DNA of 64,000 bases from NCBI GenBank assembly GCA_003415625.1, contig PYIU01000008.1, positions 682,001 to 746,000 of the forward strand, read 5' to 3'. The DNA is from Aquanectria penicillioides (Eukaryota > Ascomycota > Sordariomycetes > Hypocreales > Nectriaceae). This document shows, piece after piece, positions 36,874-48,700 of the stretch. The position numbers were made by a program, and so were the translations under genes. Within the stretch, counting starts at the first letter, position 1. Each line of letters begins with the position of its first letter. The notes beneath the pieces were generated by a model. It did no database searches. It worked only from the letters and a program-made list of their open reading frames with translations, and was not told where the DNA came from.

Positions 36874-39586
36874 TTACCTCAGCCTGTCCGCTCGAGCCCA
36901 GTCATCATCCTGGACGCCCTTGACATTGCTCAGATACTCGTTGAACGTCTTGACCGACTGCACCGCATCTTGCATGTGCTTGTACATGAGCATTTCGTGA
37001 CGGAATTTGGCCAGGTGCCGTGCCATGGTGATGACATTGCGAATCTGGCGGCCGTTGATCTCGTGGCGTGCTAGCTTGTTGAGGTTCATTTTCAGGTCGT
37101 CCATGTCGATGCGGTCCCCGGTCCGGGGGAGCATCTCTATGAAATTCCGCCAGATCTGGAATCTATCGTCTTCATTCAGCCTGGGATACGCTAGGGCCAG
37201 TTGGATGCGCGACTTGAAGGCTTCATCGAAGCTACCCACGCGGTTGGTGGTGAGAATCAGGATCCCGTCGTAGTATTCGAGCACACGGAGGAAGACTGGT
37301 AGTTAGTGATTAGCGGCTCTGAATTTCGACAATGTGGACTGAGGTTTTGTACTGGAGATGACCGCATTGCGCTTTTGATCGCTAAAGGATCGTTCCTCAA
37401 GGAAAACATCTGCCTCGTCCAGAAGAACAACTAGGTGGTTTGTTAGGACCTGCATCAAACTTGCCAGTTCTTAGGAACGAACATACCACAACCCCATGCT
37501 CTACCAATCTCCAACACGTCACCCAGGTACTGCTTTCATGTCAACATCGTCCTCTAGAGATATTTCGTCATGGTAGTTACCTGTTCAACCTCTGCAGGCT
37601 CTATTCCTATGTCACCACACGTCACACGATAAAGCGGCCTCTCCTGCAACTCTGCGATACTCTCAGCAGTCAATGTCTTGCCGGTGCCCGGTCCACCATG
37701 CAGCAGAATCAAAAGGCCCTGTCCTTTCCCTTCAATGATGTCCAACGAGGCACTAGAGCGCCGTCCGTGTTCTGTCACCACCGCCAGGATAAGTTCCTTT
37801 GTCTGCTTAGATGCAACCAGCTGCGTGAAGGCGGTTTTGTTCCAGGTTACGTCGGTAAGATCGTCCACCCTGAGTTCCCCTGGTATTCATGGTCAAAACA
37901 TGGAGTCTTTTATTTGCTTCGTTTCGGACGAGAAGAATTCGGGTTTGCACTACTCACTCCATGCCTTTTTGGAAAAATCGAAGCCATGGACTGTTCCTGG
38001 CAGACACGCTAATATTTCATCGCTCGGGGTGTTTTCTGGCTGTTCCATATCTCTCTGGCCTGGCCTCATCATGAAGATATTTTTTCCTGGATGAAGGCGT
38101 CTATACATGTTGTAATCAATCATGTATCGCCGCTCCGACTAGGACGTCATCTGTAAGTGCATGGTTTTGGTTAAGGACTGGGCTTCACCCTAGACAAACC
38201 TGAAGTTCGGCCCCTTCCACCGCATCATTAGAGCATACAAGCCTTCTCGCTGTGAATTGCCAGAACTTATTGCCGCGGGATATCAACTTGTCCTTGAGTC
38301 CTTCTCTGGCGAATCTCATTGGATACCGAATAAGGCTTGTGATTTCGACTGCCTTGTCGTCGTTATAGCGGGCTTGGACTCTATGAGACTTTTTTCTTGG
38401 TACAATTAGCGGGTAGGGAAGATTAGTCTTCGTCAAAACCCCAGAGAAATTCAGTCTCTGGATGTAAACCATGTCACTATCTTCGGTAAGGTGAGGGAAG
38501 GGGTCCACCATTCCGGCTCCTATAACTTCTTCCCCCTCCACATTGCTGAAAACAACGAGCTCTCCTGGTTGGAACAGCTTATTGATGTGTTTTTGGTTGA
38601 CCATACCTTTCGAAAATAGGTCATCTGCCTCGTCCCATGAAGTCCTAAACTTGGCTTCCATCCAATTAAGTAAGATGCGGAGCTTTTTTTTTGCCAATTC
38701 ATCCACGTCATCAGATTGCTCTAGCAACTCTTTCAGGCTAGGACTATGAAGATAAAATAGTTCATAAGGCGAGTCGTGAATTGTGTACTTCTCCAGTTCC
38801 GAAAAGCCGGGGAATCGTTCTGGATGTGCTTCAACGATTGAGACAATGGCGCCTTGGGTTACCTTGCTAAATTGAATGGACTCTCTTAGATCATCTTCGA
38901 AAATAAAGTCTTGGTTCAAGACATTACCGATGTGGCCGACTTTATCGAATATATCCCGAACTTTGTTTTCGTTGTATCCGTGCTGATGCAGAATAGCGAA
39001 TGCAAGGTGAGGGTGGTTCTCCATGTATCTCTCGATTGATTCCACTTCAATGGCTCCCCTAGGGATATCTCTCTTTCTGTCTCCCTTGAACATTCGTGGC
39101 GGATCCCGATAATAGTTATAATTCCAATTGTCGCCATCGTATTGTTCAACAACATAAAATTCTTCGAAATCAGGCACTTCGGTGTCGACTGGGTCATCGG
39201 CAGGGGGCTTCGTGGCTTCAGCATCCGAAGGCTCCAAATGGGCAGCCTTGGCTCTTTCAAGCTCCGTCTTTAGAACTTCGTTATCGATCTGCAGCCTTGA
39301 AACCATGGATATGAGGTTTTCGATGACTCGAGACGATGCAGTGCCCTCTGGAAGTTCCAGTCCAGATATACCTTTCAGCTTGCTTTGCAGTTCTTGGAAC
39401 AGTTCGTCAGCTAACACCGTCGAGGACTTTGACTGCAGGACTCTGTGTCCTTCTCCTTCTTCGTCTTATTTTTTTTTAGCATCTATCTCATGAAGAAGCC
39501 TGCTATTCGCTACCCGTAGACCACTTACCCTCATCAGAAGACACGTTTTGGCTTGGCGCAGGTCGGATAAGCGGTGGACCCGGCAT
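36874..39586 (-). CDS. DUF7025-type AAA+ ATPase
   Basis: Member of a large fungal AAA+ ATPase family; its substrate is unknown. My model has seven exons: 39529-39586, 38200-39464, 37958-38138, 37581-37879, 37487-37529, 37353-37430 and 36874-37295. All phases agree and the product is 781 aa. A coiled-coil N terminus (residues about 30-90) precedes the DUF7025-like region (about 110-440), which includes Trp/Tyr-rich segments such as DGDNWNYNYYRDPPRMFKG. The linker has the family pattern MIDYNMYRRLHP. The AAA core has Walker A GGPGTGKT (563-570), Walker B VVLLDE (616-621) and sensor-1 ILTTNR. The lid ends near NGRQIRNVITMARHLA, the usual sensor-2 region. The key ATPase residues are intact. Codon use looks less GC-biased than in the neighbouring housekeeping genes. 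It shares an 810-bp head-to-head promoter with the STAND-like gene. The first intron ends in an unusual AAG. Confidence 0.85.
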
Positions 39587-40396
39587 TGCCTTCCTATTGA
39601 TTAAGCTATGTGGTAGATCTCTCGATACTCGAGGCACCTTTGGGCCATCTTGAAGTCTCACAGCTATATCCATAGATTAGCAGGCGGCGGACATTTTTTA
39701 ATTCACATTGAAATGTAGTATACTTGAGAAAACATGATCTATATCTTCCGTATGGTCTTGGGAGATTGTTTTGTTCATGGGGATGAGCTGAGGTGGCCCA
39801 TTGTCCATGAATTGGGTCACCCCCGGGGGATGGTGGTTGGCCATAGTTCCTTATCACCACATGAAGTAGAATTCGCCTTAGGGGATGATAATCTTCACGC
39901 AGCGTTTGATGTCATCAAATGAGGTTGGGCAGCAGCAAATTGACCGTGGTTTCAGAAGATAGGTATGGGCGGGGTATCTATCCACAGCCCGCGTTCTCAG
40001 CCTTATTTCTTCGATACCCTGTGACTGGGGGTTTCCAACCTGGCGAGCTGAAAGTGTACTGCGGAGTTGGGCGCGTAATTCAACATCCACCCTTGCTGGG
40101 GCTGTGCTGATCCTTGCAGACGCTGCGCCAGCCAAGATATTTGGCCCCCAAGGACCTCATCCGAAAGACCAACACCACACCACGTCATAGGCAGACCTTC
40201 AAATCTGAGTTCTCATGTCGCTGTGTTCTTGCTCCATTTCTGTATGACATAAGGATGTACAGAAAGCAGACAGCCGAGCAAGGACAGCATGTCGAAAGTA
40301 ATAACTGCATCAGGCTCCAAGAGGGCTGGGGCTGTGGTGAAACATGACCAGCCTCTGCCACTGGTGGTTCATGATGCGCAACACTCAGACGCTGTC
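39587..40396. promoter_or_regulatory. Shared divergent promoter of the AAA+/STAND-like pair
   Basis: 810 bp lie between the two start codons, with no coding potential that I can support. The head-to-head arrangement allows co-expression; no specific element was recognised. Confidence 0.4.
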
Positions 40397-42271
40397 ATGG
40401 CATGGTTCAGACCGGCAAATCAACAAGATGTGTATGGATCTCGTTCTGTCTGATTCACCGCTACTCGTTGATGCTAATGCGATTAAGGGATGACTCAAAT
40501 GAGATTCTTAAACTGGCGTACGAGAAAGCCATGCTATTCCACCAAGAGCAAAACAAAGGACGCCGAAAAAGCGATCTTGTTCCATTCTTCGATTCCGCGT
40601 CTATGGATGAAGTTCTTGCACATATCAAAACCGCGGATCAAAACTATTCACACTCCAAAGAGGCAAAGTCAAGAGTATCCAAATCATTGAGTTCAGGATG
40701 GACGACGACAGTGTCAAAGATCAACACCTTCAGCGGCGTCATTGATGTGCTCGTTTCCAGCCATCCAGAGTACGCGGCGCCAGTATGGGGGACTATTAAA
40801 TTCCTCTTCATAGTGAGCTAAACTCACCATGTATTCGGAAAGCATCCGTCTGAAACAAAACAAGGCAACATTAAACCATCAAGAACTCGCGAGCAAGGTC
40901 ACAGAAGCGTTTGCGGCAATAAGTAGCGCCCTCCCAGAAGTTGACTTCTTGGCGACCCAGCTCTACCCTGTTCCGAAAATCCAGCAAACATTGGCGAGCA
41001 TGTATAGTCATATCATCGACTTTTGCATCCGTGCACTAAAGTGGTACCGTAAAGCCGGCGGGTTCTTCAGAAAGACTTTCGCTGCGATTAAAGACCCTTG
41101 GGCTCTGGAATTTGAAGATATTGTTCGCCAGATTAAGCAGATAACTGTTCGAATTCGGGAACAGGCTGATATAGCTCACAAAGCGGAAACGAGGTACATT
41201 AGTACTCAAACGAACCACATCAGCACCATTGTCTCTGGAATTCGATCAGATGTTCAGAGTCTTCAAAGCTCGTACCAGCAACATGAGCCCGTTCCCATCA
41301 TTACAAACATGACACATTTAACTCTGGGTATTTGATCTGCAGGTGCCGCAGCAAAGTCTAGGGGCTAACAATGTCGGAATGCAGAGATAGAGACTACTTC
41401 GGTTCAAGCGCAACTCCCAGCTCCGCCATGCATCCCGTTTCAACCAGAGACGGTGCTCAAGTATTTCGAGAACATTCCGTTCAACTGCAACAAGGCCATA
41501 GGAACCGGAAGGGCGCTGCGAGACCGTCGACGAGCCCGAAGCAACTCGGGCTGGGACCAAGCTTGGACATCAGCAAAATTGCGTGACTGGATCTCTCAGC
41601 CGGGGTCAGCACTGGTCGATCTCCAGGGATCCATCATCACGACAGATGCCTCGAGGGATTTTGCCTTTGACATGATAGATTTGGTAAAGTCGACTGAGTT
41701 AGCCTTGGCGTGGTATGTGGGCTCATCGCTGCCGTCGACCACATCTAAAGAGTCGATGAGTGTTACGCATATTTTGCGCTTGTTTATTCAGCAGTTGCTG
41801 GGCCAGAATGAGTCGAGGTTTGTCAGCAGCAGACTGACCGAGTCAGAATTTGCATCATGCAACTCAGAAGAGAAGTGGTTGAAACTCTTCATGGCCGTTG
41901 TCGAAGAGATCCCACGGGTTATCCTGATACTCGACTCACACGATGAGGGAGCCCAGATTGGCGCCTTTGTTCGGAGATTTTGGGATATTGTGGGCCAGCG
42001 GAAATCATCCACGGAGATCAAAATGCTTCTATTAACATACCCGGCCCCGGGATCTTCGATGCCGGCACTGGTGCCGGACGACAGCATTTCCTCTTTTGCT
42101 GTTACACTCGGCCAAGATCGGAGACCCGGAACCGCGAGAGCTGCCATGCACGGAAGCCTCCAGGGTAAGAAACGGGCACTCCCGAGACAGGGACCTGGCG
42201 GAGGGCCTTCTCAGCTCAAGCCGTTTATCCTCAAGTTGATGGATCCCAAGGAAGATTCGGACGATGGCTGA
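40397..42271 (+). CDS. DUF7708-type STAND/NLR-like protein with degenerate P-loop
   Basis: Resembles the N-terminal half of fungal NLR (STAND) proteins. My model has exons 40397-40431, 40488-40812, 40865-41327 and 41385-42271, with consistent phases, giving 569 aa. It starts MAWFRPANQQ. The DUF7708-like part (about 80-240) contains SHPEYAAPVWGTIKFLFI, then NHQEL, QLYPVPKIQQTLASMYSHII and IKDPWALEF, as in that family. The NACHT-like part follows (from about 300). Where GxxGxGKS is expected there is DLQGSIITTDASRD (353-366), and the Walker B position reads VILILDSHDE (453-462) rather than the usual hydrophobics plus DALDE. No ankyrin, WD or TPR repeats follow, and the protein ends soon after. 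It may be an ATP-independent adaptor or a decaying NLR, but the frame is open throughout. Introns 1 and 2 end in AAG, so the 5' exons are less certain than the rest. Confidence 0.7.
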
Positions 42272-42816
42272 TCAATCGGCGGTCTGTCACTACCCGCTGT
42301 CAAGAGGGGGGGTAGTGTAATGTGGTACGATCCCCACAGCATGGTGGGTGGGCACGAGATATGTTTCTGTATGCGGGAGCAAGGGAGGTAACCGTTTTGA
42401 TTCGTGTGCAGGACAAGTCTTCCTTTTTCCTCTTTATTTCCGTCTGCGGAGACTGCAGAGAAGCTTTCCACTGGGTTTTCGAGAAGTCCGGGAGGTGGCG
42501 ATGACACGGCAGGGTTTTCTGCATGAATCGGGATGGTTGGTGTATGAGCTATCAGAATGATAGATGGACGGCGTTACGCATTGTTTACAGCCCCTGGCAT
42601 CATGATGCCGAACATGGTAGGACAATTCGCTTTTTGCTTTGGGATGAAATTTGCGATCCATTATCGTCAAAGTGACAATGTCGACGATGCCGGGCCCGGC
42701 ACGCGCTCTCACCTGGAACACAAGACCCGACTTACACAGCCAATACATTTTCAAGGCCAGGCCATCTTCACACTGACTCACTGTTGAAAAGTTTTCGTAC
42801 CCAAAGGAATTTCCGG

Positions 42817-42818
42817 TT

Positions 42819-42851
<33 letters not shown>
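42817..42851. repeat. Poly-T tract
   Basis: 35 bases, all T apart from two C, about 550 bp after the STAND-like stop codon. Confidence 0.95.
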
Positions 42852-44160
42852 CAATGGCTTCGTGTCACATTTTCGCATGAGGCCACCTGCCCAACCGCCT
42901 TGTCTGCTGGTCAGAAAACGGCCACCATGGCCACCGCAGCCGCATCGCCAGCCCTGGGTGTTTTGTTTCGTTTCAACCACGGGCTAGGACTTTGTGTGTT
43001 TACTTTTTAATCACGAGAGCCAAATCTCAATCCCGAATCCTTGGGTCGACCGGCGTTGATTGGTGGCCTTGCCGCTTTCTCCGGATCGCAGTGGGTAGGA
43101 CATGGCATGGCCACGATCCTTACACGCCCTGCAGCTGGTTGCCTCCAGGCTGCACGGGCACTCGCTGACCGACACTCTGGCAAATGACGATGCGTGCAAT
43201 TTGCTGCTGTACGGGTGCAGGATACTAAAAAAACCAAAACAAACCAGACGGTGGGGATTTTTACCAGAGGAGCGTTTCACCCTGGCGTCGGGGTGTCGGG
43301 CTTGCCTTGGGGCTTCGGGTGGGGAGTGGAAATTGAGTGGGAATGCCCTCAGCTGGCAACCGGGCATCAGCGTGGGCCAGCTGACTGGCTGCTCGCCTGG
43401 CCACGGGGACACGCCTGGGGAAGTCCGCCCCAGCTGAGTGCGATATCGCAGGCGAAGGGCGCATCTGTGACTGACACGGCGTTTTGGAGAAGTGCATGTA
43501 TCGAGTACGCGTGTTTTGCTTTGAAATGTGCAAGTGCAAGCTGTAGTAGGCTACGGGCCAGGCTGATTAATTCCTGTTTTTGCTTCTGCATGTGACGATG
43601 TTAGTTTAAGAAGAGCTCGCCGCCCGCCCCAGGCAGCACTATGAATGAGTGTTCAACCTGTGCTTCAACGCAAGAAAAAAGAGAAAAACTACTGCACTGC
43701 ACAAGCGCAAACTAGCACAACAGCCTTAAGCTTAAGCGGCACTCTGTACGAGTTGCCTATCCATCCTGTCTCGTTGCTTCGACCCCATTCCAACTCGCCG
43801 AAAGCCGTGGGGCGGCGCATCCGGTTCTTTGCAGCGTCTGCATCTCCACTCAATCGAGCTGTACGTCATCGCGCCATCAAGCCAGGATATCCCCGTGCTC
43901 TCCGGCACGAGACACCGAAGCGCGCCAAAGCGATTGGAGCCGAGCCTAAGCAGCGCAGCACGCAGCATTCTGGCGTGTGATTTGCTGGCCCCCGATTGCG
44001 GTGCGGGAGAGCAGCTGCTGAGTCGTTGAGTCCCCTGCGTCGTGGGTCGCCGCCGCCGACGCCGAATCCCGACTGATCTCGCTCGCCGGGCGATCCTCTT
44101 CTTATTTAGACCGTCGCAGTCGCTTGAGGCGGTTGTTTAGACCATCCGCAGCCATTCAAG

Positions 44161-44433
44161 CAACTCGAGAAGAAACAACATCAGCAACACAGACAAGCAG
44201 CATCCAACCAATAACCAAACATCACCAACAACACACAACGCAACTTACACCAAAAGTCGATAAATACCACCAACATCACTAACAACTCCACCTCCGACGA
44301 CGCCAAACTGGCAACTCTCGCAGTCCTCCAAGAAACAACACAAAACACATCGAAACTCCAATTGACCGGCGCTGCTCAGGAACTAGAACACCCTGCAACT
44401 AAGAGAGTCTCGTTCAACCTGACTCCAACCACC
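44161..44433 (+). promoter_or_regulatory. CAA-rich 5' leader of the His-rich gene
   Basis: An A/C-rich, G-poor stretch with many CAACA words immediately before the ATG, typical of unstructured, well-translated fungal 5' UTRs. Transcription probably starts near its left end, downstream of the CTTCTTATTTAGACC region. Confidence 0.45.
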
Positions 44434-45249
44434 ATGGAACGAATCCAGTCGTTCGAACGGTTGAGCCCCGGCACTAAGCCGATAAATCCGGTTCCCGTTG
44501 CCCCCAGGGACAGCATGTCGTCTCGCGGCCGACCAGCTTCTCGTAGCCCGACTGCCCACCACAGCTCTCGCTCGAGGTCCAGTTCGAGGTCCAGCTCCAG
44601 CTCTCAGACTCGCTCTCAAACCCGCTCGCCGAGCCGGAGACGCCACCAGCAACAGCAACAGCAACACCAACATCACGAGCACCGCCCCCACCACCAATCT
44701 CACCACGAGCATCACGAGCACCACCATGGCCTGTTCAAAACCTCCGCCAGCCTGATTGCGGGCATCGGTTTGGCCACCGTCCTCGCCCACAAGGTGTGGC
44801 CCAAGGGCGTCCCCCATGGCGATGAGGAGGAGTGGGAGTCGCGATCCAACTCGAGCTCGCGATCCAAGCACAGCCATCACCACCACCACAACCACCACAA
44901 CCAGCACTCCTCCTCCGAGCGGCACCACGAGCACCACCACCGCAGGTCCTCAGACGCCACCGATCGCATGGCCGACCGCGCCCGGAGCGTGCACGGCCGC
45001 GACGTCTACGTCGAGGAGGCCGGCCCCTATCGACGAGGCGACTCGCGCCGCATGTCGCTCGACCCCCGGGCCATCCAGCGCATGGAAGAGGAGCAGCGGT
45101 TCCGAAGCGGACGGCCCGCGATGCGCGAGGAGAGGCCGCGACCGCCCGTGCTGCTGCCGTACCCAGAGACGCCCTACCCCAACGAGAAGTTTTACGAACC
45201 CGGCCGCAAGAGGGCGCCTGTGCCTGAAGCCGTCCCCGTATCTCGCTGA
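44434..45249 (+). CDS. His/Ser/Arg-rich protein with one hydrophobic segment
   Basis: Single-exon gene of 271 aa, function unknown. The ATG at 44434 is the first in frame and follows a good ACCATGG context; the open frame before it lacks ATG. The N terminus is rich in RS and Ser repeats. A Gln/His block leads into one hydrophobic segment, LFKTSASLIAGIGLATVLA (about 101-121), ending AHKVWPKG, which could be a membrane anchor or amphipathic helix. A second His-rich block (SHHHHHNHHNQH) could bind metal ions. The C terminus is basic, with a conserved-looking RRMSLDPRAIQRMEEEQRFR and a Pro-rich tail. The overall design, low-complexity regions around a small glycine-rich hydrophobic patch, recurs in other fungal proteins. 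I do not recognise a named family. Confidence 0.75.
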   Translation: MERIQSFERLSPGTKPINPVPVAPRDSMSSRGRPASRSPTAHHSSRSRSSSRSSSSSQTRSQTRSPSRRRHQQQQQQHQHHEHRPHHQSHHEHHEHHHGLFKTSASLIAGIGLATVLAHKVWPKGVPHGDEEEWESRSNSSSRSKHSHHHHHNHHNQHSSSERHHEHHHRRSSDATDRMADRARSVHGRDVYVEEAGPYRRGDSRRMSLDPRAIQRMEEEQRFRSGRPAMREERPRPPVLLPYPETPYPNEKFYEPGRKRAPVPEAVPVSR

Positions 45250-45733
45250 GCGAGACTGAAATTGAAAGATTGAGAAATGAAACGATACCTGATTAGGATG
45301 GCGGAAGAAAAGCGAAGCGAGAAAAGTGGCGACGGGGCGATGTGTAAAGACTACATGCACACAACAACGCAAACCAAAGACCGGGTTTGTCTTTGAAGTA
45401 AAGATATAGATTCCATGTAATGAGGTAGCTTGGCTTGGGCTGGATCCTATCTGTTTTTATTTCTATTTAGCTTTGTTTGTCGTGCGATTTGAAAGACTTG
45501 TAAAGAAGGACACGAGTGGACTGGAACAAATATGTAGCCGGTTTAATAGTTTGCATTTTTTCGCAAATAAACCCGTCTGTTGTCTTGGACCAAAAAAGTT
45601 CTCTATGCTATGCTACCTATGCCCGGACCTCCAACTCCAACTAGTTTAGTTCCCAAACCATCGAAATATGTGTCGTTATAGTTGTCAAGTCTATTTATTG
45701 TACATGCCGCACTGATGGCATACACTTGGATCA
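45250..45733. other. Convergent 3' UTRs
   Basis: 484 bp between the ends of the His-rich gene and elg1. It carries AATAAA at 45566-45571 on the plus strand. No gene. Confidence 0.55.
45566..45571 (+). terminator. Candidate polyadenylation signal AATAAA
   Basis: Canonical hexamer 317 bp after the stop of the His-rich gene, in AT-rich sequence. Function is inferred from position only. Confidence 0.35.
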
Positions 45734-48700
45734 TCATGCTGTTGTCACCTCTTCTTCTGACATTGGAGGACTGCTCGGGATGCTCTCCGCCATTTCTTTA
45801 GGCATGGCTAGCGCTGCGACCGCGTGCTTCCATTCCTCTCCAGCAGTCCGTCTGACAAACTCTGTATTGAGAGTATCTCCAAAATATCGCTCCCGCCGCG
45901 TAGCTCCTCTCTCTCCGCCTTCTAGCGCTGAATAAGCGCTTCGTGTCGTCCTCATCCTCTTTCGCTTGCCACCCTCACTAAGCAGATTGCTAAGCTTAAC
46001 TCGTTCCTGCATGAGCTGGTGATCAAACTCCACAATGCCTCTCACCCATGGCGCAACGTCCGATACAATTAGCTTGAGGGTGCGATCGAAAACTGATGGA
46101 TCTAGGTGAGTTGACATAGTGGCCTTCTCCGATACTGCGATTGGGTCAAATGCACATGCCAAATCCAATCGAGTCATTTGGTATGAAGTTTGGGCGAACG
46201 ATGTGCTCAACATGGAAACCGCTCGGCTTTCAGTTACCGGGTTAAGGAACGTGACAGATTCACCCTTTCCAAGCGCCGACGTTGCGCGAAGTAGATCGTG
46301 CCGTGCCAGAGACTTCAATGACATTGAGAGATCGAGGTGAGGCGCGCATGGGGCCACCTTTGAATCTGCTTCCAGAAGACGTCGGCCGAGGATGAAGTCG
46401 TCTTTGCTCTTTGTTGGGATTTCGGGAAGAGTTGAATCGAGTGATTCCCAGAGACCCATTCCAAATGCACCACTCGCCAAGATCTCAGCGCTGCTCATAG
46501 CGTCGCAGAAGTCGTCATATGCAGCGATGGTGTCGAATTTCTGTTTCGGGCCTCCAGAGACATCAAACACGCCTTCTGCCCATGATTGCAGATCCATCGA
46601 ATTGCACCAGTCGCCCATGTCTAGGTTCCACGATCCCCAGGCCTGTTGCAGGGCGTCTTCCTCTGACTCCAGTGGGTTGGTGCAAGTAGCCATCAGATCG
46701 CGACCAATCCAGCCCATACCTTTGCAGCACGTGTCTTCACTGATGACTCGGATCACATCCCCATTCTCGTCCAAATCGGTGCCCTTTGGCCATCGAAGAA
46801 CGAACCAGTCAAATCCTCCCCTACGGTCACCGACACCAAGCTGGCACCAATAGTTGAGCTCGGTCAGCGTTGCTCTCAGATCATTGTTGCGAGACTTGTA
46901 AAGAGCCTCAACAGTGGGTCGGTGGAGAAGATGGCCCTCGTTTGCTGCTACAAGAGTGCATAAATCGACAGCGAGATCCGTTGGAGGGGGCGAGAACCGG
47001 AAAATTCCATGCAAGTTGAGACTCTGCAGTGGAATCAGGCTCTCGTCATTGCAAGTCATGATAAACGGCCGCTTGGACTGTGCAATCATGCTCATCAGGG
47101 TCGCCCAGAATTGCTTATCCTCTTCGTAGAGAATATCCACTTCCTCTAGTAGAATAAGGGATTGTTTTTGGGATTTCGTAGATGCTTGCTTGTTCGGCTC
47201 GACCTGCTTCTCCACAACGGGCTTTGGCATTTCCTTCCTTATGGCTGCAGCTGGCTTGGGCCTGAAGAATGCTGTCATCATGCCCTGCTTCCCTGACTTG
47301 AGATCCCTGGTGACCTCGTCCTCGCCGTCGCCCTCAGCAACTGGCTCAGCGCGGTGTTGTTGAACCAGGTGGTTACGCGTCATATCGCCGACCTTCTCCA
47401 GTATATCTTTGCCGCTGCGCCGACTGCTCGAGTTGATCTCAAAAATCTCGAATCCCAACTCTTTGGCCACTGCATAGACAGAAGCGGTTTTCCCGCTTCC
47501 ATGTGGACCGCTGATGACAACAGCATTTGTCAGTCGTTTTTGATCCTTGGAGCCTTTTGCTGCTGCGTCGCCGCTTCGGATCACCGTTTTCTTCAAGAGC
47601 CCTGACCCAGCAGGGGCCCAGTCGTCTTCGCTCTCCGAGACCTCGTCCATGTAATCGGCCTCCTCCTCACTGTCAACAATGAATCCGTCCAGCTTGTCCT
47701 TCTTTCTCTTCTTCCTCGGGACAGACTCTGATTTTGACTTTCCCCTGCCTCCAGCATCAGCAGACCCTGTATCAACGGATTGAACTCTGAGCGTTTGCAG
47801 CCACTCTTTGAGCATGAGTGCTTCCTTTCCAGCCTGAAGAACCTCCGATGCCGTAGTAGGAGCGTATTTGTGAGCCCAGATTTGGCTCTCGCATGTTGAT
47901 CTGTCGTATGCTGAAAGGCTTGTTTCCAACGACTCGTACAGCTGACAGATAGAGGGATGGGACCTCCTAACTGGGGCGTCTTGGTCCTGTTCGATGTCTG
48001 CGGGAATGGATGGTTTATATGTCCGGAGCTCTGGTCGGACTCTCTTTTGGAGTTTTCGGCCGCTTTCAAAGTGTCGTTTCGGAATCCTCAGCTCCTCAGG
48101 GACAGGGTCGAACTTATCATTGGCCCTTGGCAACGTCTTTCGGATTGTATTGAGATCCAAAGCCTCGCAGTGGCAACCTAGGATCGACTCCTTGGGGGAA
48201 ATCGTAATAACATGTCCCTTGGACTTTTTGTGAGCCTCGTTTTCACGAGTCAAACTTTGTGCGCAAGAATTCAACGTGTCAGACCCTCGAATATGAGACA
48301 TGTCCTTTGCTGGCCAAAGGGGGTGCATTGCGCCGGGTATTTTGGTACCGCCAGACTTGATACCGAACTGCGGGACCTTGCCCACGTTGAAAACATTGCG
48401 AGGCTTCCTCGGAGAAACAGGTGTTGACATGAAGACGGAATTCCTGGAAGGTGGAGATGACTTCTCCTGATCCGTACTGGCATCGCCATTAGCTTGCTGC
48501 GTTTTCTTGGCTTTGCCCGAGAAAAAGGGATGCGCAATCTTTGAGCCTATTCCTTGGTTAGGGGTCGCATCCTTGGATTTCCGAGGTCGGCCGCGTGGAG
48601 CTCGAGGTTTGGTCGGAGTAGGAGGGAAGAGCACTTGGCCATCGAGGATTTGGGTAATCTTATCGCCCATCTCCTTCCGGTTCGCATCGTCACGGCCATA

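Larger units (their letters stand above)
42272..44433. other. Intergenic region with long T-tract
   Basis: No gene is seen between the STAND-like gene and the His-rich gene. A near-pure T tract lies at 42817-42851. The last 270 bases are the CAA-rich leader listed separately. Confidence 0.5.

Noticed and set aside
40402..40431. Alternative start for the STAND-like gene at 40402 without the first intron
   Set aside because: It gives an odd hydrophobic Cys-rich N terminus; the overlapping ATG at 40397 plus a 56-nt intron with a GCTAAT branch site gives a more natural one. The alternative cannot be fully excluded.
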